Origin: Balanoglossus misakiensis
Lineage: Eukaryota > Hemichordata
Assembly: GCA_040954595.2 (NCBI GenBank)
Contig: CM082577.2
Coordinates: 9,114,001 to 9,178,000, forward strand
DNA length: 64,000 nt
Direction: 5' to 3'
Every line of letters starts with the position of its first letter. Positions within the stretch are counted from its first letter, which is position 1. The notes under the pieces are model-generated. The model did no database searches. It had not been told where the DNA came from and worked only from the letters and a program-made list of their open reading frames with translations. Positions 63,403 through 64,000 of the stretch are shown here, piece after piece. The translations under genes were made by a program, and so were the position numbers.

Positions 63403-64000
63403 CACAATGAAAATGCCAACAATGAAAAGAAAAATCTGCATCCAGAACCAATGATAGCCAATTTCTGAAAAATTACAAGCTTACACATTATGGACGTGGT
63501 TTCCATCTTGCACGCTCAACGACAACTGCCGCACACGGCATGACAGAAACCGTGACGCAGAATCACTACATCCGGGCAACTTTGTGAGCAAAACACAAAC
63601 GACCAAGACCGAGGTTGTAGTCCGGTCGATTTTCGAAACAAGCTTGTACCTGAAAATACCGAAGATTCCAGTTCATTCACGACGAAATTGACTGCTCAAT
63701 TACCTTGACAACGAATGACAACATCGCCATCCTATGTATCCTCAAAGAACATTTTTTTAAACTTCCCAATATCATGATGCAGACTAAAGCTCATGAAGCT
63801 ATACCCACTGAAAGTTATGCACCAGGGACCTATTTGGTCGTGGCATGTTTGGCAGGTGGGAATGACCATTTAAATTCCGTCACTAATCCAGATAATAGTT
63901 GTCTGATTTCCACACGACTCAATTTGGAGTCTGACTATATATTTTTCTCAAAGAAGCACGTTTATTGGAAAACAATTATTGTAAGGAGTGTTCGTTCTCA
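63403..64000. other. Downstream flank, nothing recognised
   Basis: About 600 bp after the polyadenylation signal. No open frame, RNA gene or repeat that I can support. Confidence 0.5.

Overview
This is a window of animal nuclear DNA. It has short exons in long introns with GT-AG junctions, dense tri- and tetranucleotide microsatellites, hairpin-type DNA transposon remnants and metazoan tRNA-Trp genes. Composition, repeat style and gene content fit a marine invertebrate, and a cephalochordate (amphioxus) is my best guess. That guess is an inference; nothing here fixes the species.

Positions 1-48,244 hold a head-to-tail array of four TRPA1-family cation channel genes, all on the minus strand. 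Gene A (1-3,212) is the 5' part of a gene whose channel domain lies beyond the left edge. Gene B (4,677-17,478), gene C (20,026-31,983) and gene D (33,697-48,244) appear complete. I could rebuild 26 coding exons in each of B, C and D, with every junction in frame, giving predicted proteins of 1147, 1145 and 1131 residues. The layout is the same in all: a paralogue-specific leader exon ending in a Trp/Ser-Gln, twelve ankyrin exons, a linker, S1-S6 with a TRPA pore, a post-S6 helix region and a C-terminal coiled coil. Intron positions and phases match exon by exon, so the array arose by tandem duplication of one 26-exon ancestor.

The array shows recent rearrangement. Gene B has two alternative copies of exon 16 (the pre-S1 linker helix). 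Both are 71 nt and lie 61 nt apart, and one is almost identical to gene D exon 16 including its flanking intron. Gene C has a tandem duplication of ankyrin exon 10 in which the second copy has lost its acceptor. Gene B has a GC-AG intron right after the pore exon. Introns carry two foldback elements (gene C intron 17) and two copies of a TTAA-flanked MITE (gene D introns 8 and 13). Two identical tRNA-Trp(CCA) genes lie antisense inside gene D intron 14.

Positions 48,245-53,100 are mixed. They hold a small two-exon minus-strand gene of unknown function (49,795-50,669), hairpin elements, two more identical tRNA-Trp genes in a roughly 370-bp segmental duplication, a truncated tRNA remnant, and isolated exon-like stretches (49,122-49,277 on plus; 52,434-52,505 on minus). 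Positions 53,100-62,375 are gene-poor, with microsatellites and one weak exon candidate. A GC-rich intronless plus-strand ORF of 256 residues (62,576-63,346), followed by a polyadenylation signal, closes the window; I do not recognise it.

By family knowledge, TRPA1 channels are tetrameric Ca2+-permeable sensors of electrophiles, temperature or other noxious cues. A local cluster with shuffled linker exons would diversify the gating region while keeping the pore constant.
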